From: JBKPIY01 sp046730475
Lineage (GTDB): Bacteria > Actinomycetota > Thermoleophilia > Solirubrobacterales > 70-9
DNA length: 24,951 bases
Assembly (NCBI GenBank): GCA_046730475.1
Contig: JBKPIY010000103.1
Span: forward strand, 1 to 24,951
Direction: 5' to 3'
Part shown: positions 21,938 through 24,951 of the stretch, piece after piece
Layout: each line of letters starts with the position of its first letter
Numbering within the stretch: the first letter of the stretch is position 1
The notes under the pieces: model-generated
What the model was told of the DNA's origin: nothing
What the model saw: only the letters and a program-made list of their open reading frames with translations
Databases searched by the model: none
Program-made: the position numbers and the translations under genes

Positions 21938-23433
21938 TCGAGTTCCTGCTCTGGGCGCCGTTCGCCGGCGGCTTGGTCGCCGCCGCCTTGCCGGCGGGCG
22001 TTTGCCGGCTTCCGGCCCTGGTCGGGTCGCTCGCGTCGCTGGTGCTGGCGATCGTCGTCGTCGCCGGCTTCGATCCCTCCCTCGGTCTCCAGCACACCGT
22101 CGACGAGAGCTGGATCCCCGCCCTCGGCGTCCACTATCAGCTCGGGGTCGACGGGATCAGCGTCTTCCTCGTCCTCCTGACAACTGTCCTCTGGTTCGCG
22201 TCGGTCGCCTGGTCGGCGGTGCGGGTGCCGGAGCGGCCACGCCTGTGGTTCCTGATGCTTGGCCTCGCCGAGTCGGCCACCCTCGGCGCGTTCCTCTCCC
22301 AGGACCTGCTCCTGTTCGTGCTCTTCTTCGACCTGATGCTGGTCCCCTTCTACTTCCTGTTCGGGGCCTGGGGGCAGACCTCCGGCGAGGGCGAGAGCCG
22401 CGTCGTCCCGAGCCGGGCCGTGATCAAGATGATCGTCTACACCCTGGTCGGGTCGCTCTTGATGCTGGTCGGCGCGATCGCCACCGCCGTCCTCAGCGCC
22501 GACGGGGGCACGGTCAGCTTCTCGATGGCGACCCTGCGCGCCCACCCGCTCGGGCTTGGGAGCCAGGAGTGGATCTTCTGGTTCTTCGCCGCCGCCTTCC
22601 TGGTGAAGATGCCGGCTTTCCCGCTCCATGGGTGGATGCCGGACGCCTACCGGGTGGCGCCCCTGCCGGCGCTGGCGGTGTTCTCGGGGGTGCTTTCGAA
22701 GGTGGGCGCCTACGGGTTCCTGCGGATCGTGCTCCCGATCTTCCCCGACGCCACCGGCAAGTACCAGGAGCTGCTGATGCTGATCGCGCTCGCCTCGATC
22801 CTCTACGGCTCGGTGATGGCCTTCACCCAGACCAACGCCCGCCTCGTTGCCGGGTTCTCCTCGGTCGCCCAGCTCGGCTTCATCACCCTCGGGATCTTCA
22901 CCCTACGCCCCGACGGCGCCGACGGGGCGGTGCTCCAGATGGTCAACCACGGCCTGGTGGTGGCGCCCCTGCTGTTGATCGTCGCGATCCTCGCCGAGCG
23001 GGCCGGCACGGAGGACATCACCAGGATGGGCGGGCTCGCCTTCCGGGCGCCGGTGCTGGCGGCGATGTTCCTGATCGTGACCATGGCCCTGCTCGCGATC
23101 CCGGGCTCGTCCAACTTCATCGGCGAGATCTACATCCTCTTCGGAGCCTTCCAATCGAAGATCGCGATTGGCCTGATCGCCTCCGCCGGGGTCGCGCTGG
23201 CAGCCTACTACGCGCTCCGCCTCTACCAGCGGGCGATGCACTACCGCAAGCCCGAAGACGTCGTCTCCCGCGAGATCGCGCTGCTCCCGGGGGCGATCGT
23301 GGGCGCCCTGGTCGCCTGCATCGTCGCCCTCGCGCTCTATCCCCAGCTGATCCTCCACCGGGCGGACAACTCGGTCACGGCCCAGGTCTCGGGCTCGCAG
23401 CCAGCACCCGAAAGCCAGGTGGCGCGAAGGTGA
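21934..23433 (+). CDS. nuoM: NADH-quinone oxidoreductase subunit M (antiporter-like)
   Basis: This 499-aa proton-pumping membrane subunit has about 14 helices. It carries FLVKMPAFPLHGWMPDAY (helix 7 lysine and following loop), VLSKVGAYGFLR (helix 8 lysine) and NFIGEIYILFGAF (helix 12 glutamate). In helix 5 the usual glutamate is replaced by Asp133 (FFDLMLVPFYFLFG), a conservative change at a position critical in E. coli NuoM. ATG 21934 is chosen from the family N-terminus; it lies 10 nt after the nuoL stop. The C-terminal ~15 residues are hydrophilic. The stop overlaps the nuoN GTG (GTGA). Confidence 0.96.
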   Translation: MIEFLLWAPFAGGLVAAALPAGVCRLPALVGSLASLVLAIVVVAGFDPSLGLQHTVDESWIPALGVHYQLGVDGISVFLVLLTTVLWFASVAWSAVRVPERPRLWFLMLGLAESATLGAFLSQDLLLFVLFFDLMLVPFYFLFGAWGQTSGEGESRVVPSRAVIKMIVYTLVGSLLMLVGAIATAVLSADGGTVSFSMATLRAHPLGLGSQEWIFWFFAAAFLVKMPAFPLHGWMPDAYRVAPLPALAVFSGVLSKVGAYGFLRIVLPIFPDATGKYQELLMLIALASILYGSVMAFTQTNARLVAGFSSVAQLGFITLGIFTLRPDGADGAVLQMVNHGLVVAPLLLIVAILAERAGTEDITRMGGLAFRAPVLAAMFLIVTMALLAIPGSSNFIGEIYILFGAFQSKIAIGLIASAGVALAAYYALRLYQRAMHYRKPEDVVSREIALLPGAIVGALVACIVALALYPQLILHRADNSVTAQVSGSQPAPESQVARR

Positions 23434-24951
23434 GCTTCCACGCCCCGGCCATCGACTACGCGGGCCTCTCGCCGGTGATCGCCATCACCGCGGGGCTATG
23501 CGTGGTCCTGATCGCGGGGCTGATCCCGCCGTTCGGCCGGTTCACGATCGCCGGGCTCACTATCGCCGCGCTCGGCGCCGCCGGGGGACTGACGATCTGG
23601 CAGTGGGGCGAGCGCGAGGACCTGGTCGCGAACGCTCTGCGGCTCGACGAGCTTGCGCTGGCGGCCGCCTTGATCTCGATCCTGGCGGCGGCTGTGTGCG
23701 TGGTGCTCTCGATCCGGGAGCCGGCGGCGGAGGACGCCGGCCACGGCGCCTTCTACGCCCTCCTGCTCGGCTCGGTCCTGGGAATGACCCTCCTGGCAGA
23801 GGCCCAGAATCTGGTCGCCTTCTTCGTCGGCCTCGAGCTGCTCTCGATCCCGCTCTACGTGATGTGCGGGTCGGCGGTTCGCAAGGAGGCCTCGATCGAG
23901 TCGGGCCTCAAGTACCTGATCATCGGCTCGCTCGGCTCGGCCACCCTTCTCTACGGCTTCGCGATGCTCTACGGCGCCGCCGGCTCGACCGGCTTCAACG
24001 CGATCGCCGGGGCGCTCGGTCCCGGCGGCAACGCCGACGACAGCCTGGTCCTGATCGGGACGGCGATGGCGGCGGTCGGGCTCTGCTTCAAGATCTCCCT
24101 CGCCCCCTTCCACCAGTGGACCCCCGACGTCTACGAGGGCGCGCCCACCCCGGTGAAGTCGTTCATGGCGGTGGCCACCAAGGCGGCCGCCTTCGTCGCC
24201 TTCGCCCGCCTATTCGAGGTGGCGCTCGCCCCGGTCGCCGGGGACTGGGACGGGGCGCTTGCGGTGCTGGCGACGATCTCGATCGCGGTCGGCAACATCG
24301 GCGCCCTCGGCCAGGACTCGCTCAAGCGGTTGATGGGCTACTCGGGCATCGCGCAGGCCGGCTACATGCTCGCCGGGATCGTCGTCTTCACCGAAACGGG
24401 CCTGAACGCGCTCGTCTTCTACCTCGCCGCCTACTGCCTGATGAACCTCGCGGTGTTCGTCCCGGTCGTCGTCCGCGAGCGCGAGACCGAGCACGGCGAC
24501 GACATCAAGGCGGTGGAGGGGATCGGACGCTCCCGGCCGCTGCTCGCGTGGCCCTTGACGATCGGGATGCTCGCCCTGGCGGGGCTGCCTGCCACCTCGG
24601 GGTTCATGGGCAAGCTGTATTTGATCGAGGCGGCCGTCGCCGGCGACTACACCTGGCTCGGGGTGGTGATCGTGGCGGGAACGATGGTCTCCCTCGCCTA
24701 TTACCTGCGGGTGATCGCCGCGATGTGGATGCGACCGGCGGTCACCACACTTCCGGTGCGCGCCGAAGGGCTCGCGCCGATTGCGGGCGGATCACAAGAG
24801 GCGGATGAGGCACCACCCCCTGCCCCTGCCCAGGACGAACAGGACATCCAGCTGCCCGTCCGCGGCGAGGTCCCGGAGCCTCCGCCGCCGAGCGAGGTCA
24901 CGGTCGGCCCCGTCACGGTCGTCCAGCCCGAGGTCGCGTTCGTCGCCCTTC
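23430..24951 (+). CDS. nuoN: NADH-quinone oxidoreductase subunit N (antiporter-like), 3' end missing
   Basis: The frame is open from GTG 23430 to the window end, 507 codons without a stop. GTG overlaps the nuoM stop as GTGA. The antiporter-like core is intact: Glu136 in VGLELLSIPLYV (helix 5), FKISLAPFHQWTPDVYEGAPTP (split here as lysine helix then loop), KAAAFVAFAR, and GLPATSGFMGKLYLI with the helix 12 lysine. After helix 13 (YYLRVIAAMWM) comes a Pro/Glu/Gln-rich hydrophilic segment of about 55 residues reaching the window edge. A final helix should follow outside. NuoN completes the proton-pumping arm next to NuoM and NuoK. Confidence 0.95.
   Translation, partial: MSFHAPAIDYAGLSPVIAITAGLCVVLIAGLIPPFGRFTIAGLTIAALGAAGGLTIWQWGEREDLVANALRLDELALAAALISILAAAVCVVLSIREPAAEDAGHGAFYALLLGSVLGMTLLAEAQNLVAFFVGLELLSIPLYVMCGSAVRKEASIESGLKYLIIGSLGSATLLYGFAMLYGAAGSTGFNAIAGALGPGGNADDSLVLIGTAMAAVGLCFKISLAPFHQWTPDVYEGAPTPVKSFMAVATKAAAFVAFARLFEVALAPVAGDWDGALAVLATISIAVGNIGALGQDSLKRLMGYSGIAQAGYMLAGIVVFTETGLNALVFYLAAYCLMNLAVFVPVVVRERETEHGDDIKAVEGIGRSRPLLAWPLTIGMLALAGLPATSGFMGKLYLIEAAVAGDYTWLGVVIVAGTMVSLAYYLRVIAAMWMRPAVTTLPVRAEGLAPIAGGSQEADEAPPPAPAQDEQDIQLPVRGEVPEPPPPSEVTVGPVTVVQPEVAFVAL

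Noticed and set aside
1..24951. CRISPR array, transposase, integrase, phage or toxin-antitoxin module
   Set aside because: No regularly spaced repeats, terminal inverted repeats with transposase, phage structural proteins or small paired toxin genes were visible. The gene content is housekeeping and respiratory.

Overview
The window is very GC-rich chromosomal DNA with dense genes and abundant GTG and TTG starts. The gene content (an actinobacterial-type wax ester synthase/DGAT, a complete nuoA-N operon with a long NuoG, short 5' leaders) suggests a high-GC actinobacterium, perhaps of the class Thermoleophilia (Solirubrobacterales-like). That placement is an inference from composition and protein style, not a phylogeny.

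Left part (1-4960): the 3' part of a WS/DGAT acyltransferase gene; a minus-strand tRNA-Ser(GCT); a PLP-dependent alanine-racemase-fold protein of the D-threonine aldolase/D-serine dehydratase type; a plus-strand tRNA-Ser(TGA); a secreted GH26-like glycoside hydrolase; and, on the minus strand, a decayed acyl-CoA thioesterase-like gene next to a small two-helix membrane protein.

Middle part (4971-9773): uppP (undecaprenyl-diphosphatase, minus), msrB (plus), then a minus-strand cluster encoding a lipoprotein c-type cytochrome, seryl-tRNA synthetase and an orphan NarL-type response regulator. The synthetase frame has no ATG, GTG or TTG where its homologues start and appears to begin at ACG. A flavin reductase-family gene diverges from the cytochrome, and a four-helix membrane protein of unknown function precedes the nuo promoter region.

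Right part (9774-24951): an AT-rich leader with small inverted repeats, followed by a complete 14-gene respiratory complex I operon, nuoABCDEFGHIJKLMN, in standard order. nuoN is cut by the window end. NuoB-I carry the expected Fe-S ligands, including the N7 set in NuoG. Nearly all junctions are 1- or 4-nt stop/start overlaps, so the operon is probably translated as a coupled series. NuoE/F/G form the NADH module, B/C/D/I the connecting quinone module, and A/H/J/K/L/M/N the membrane proton-pumping arm. In the pumping arm, the helix-5 glutamate normally found in antiporter-like subunits is Ala in NuoL and Asp in NuoM, but intact in NuoN.

I found no CRISPR array, insertion sequence, prophage or evident defence system. 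Apart from the points listed as findings, this is housekeeping and respiratory chromosome.
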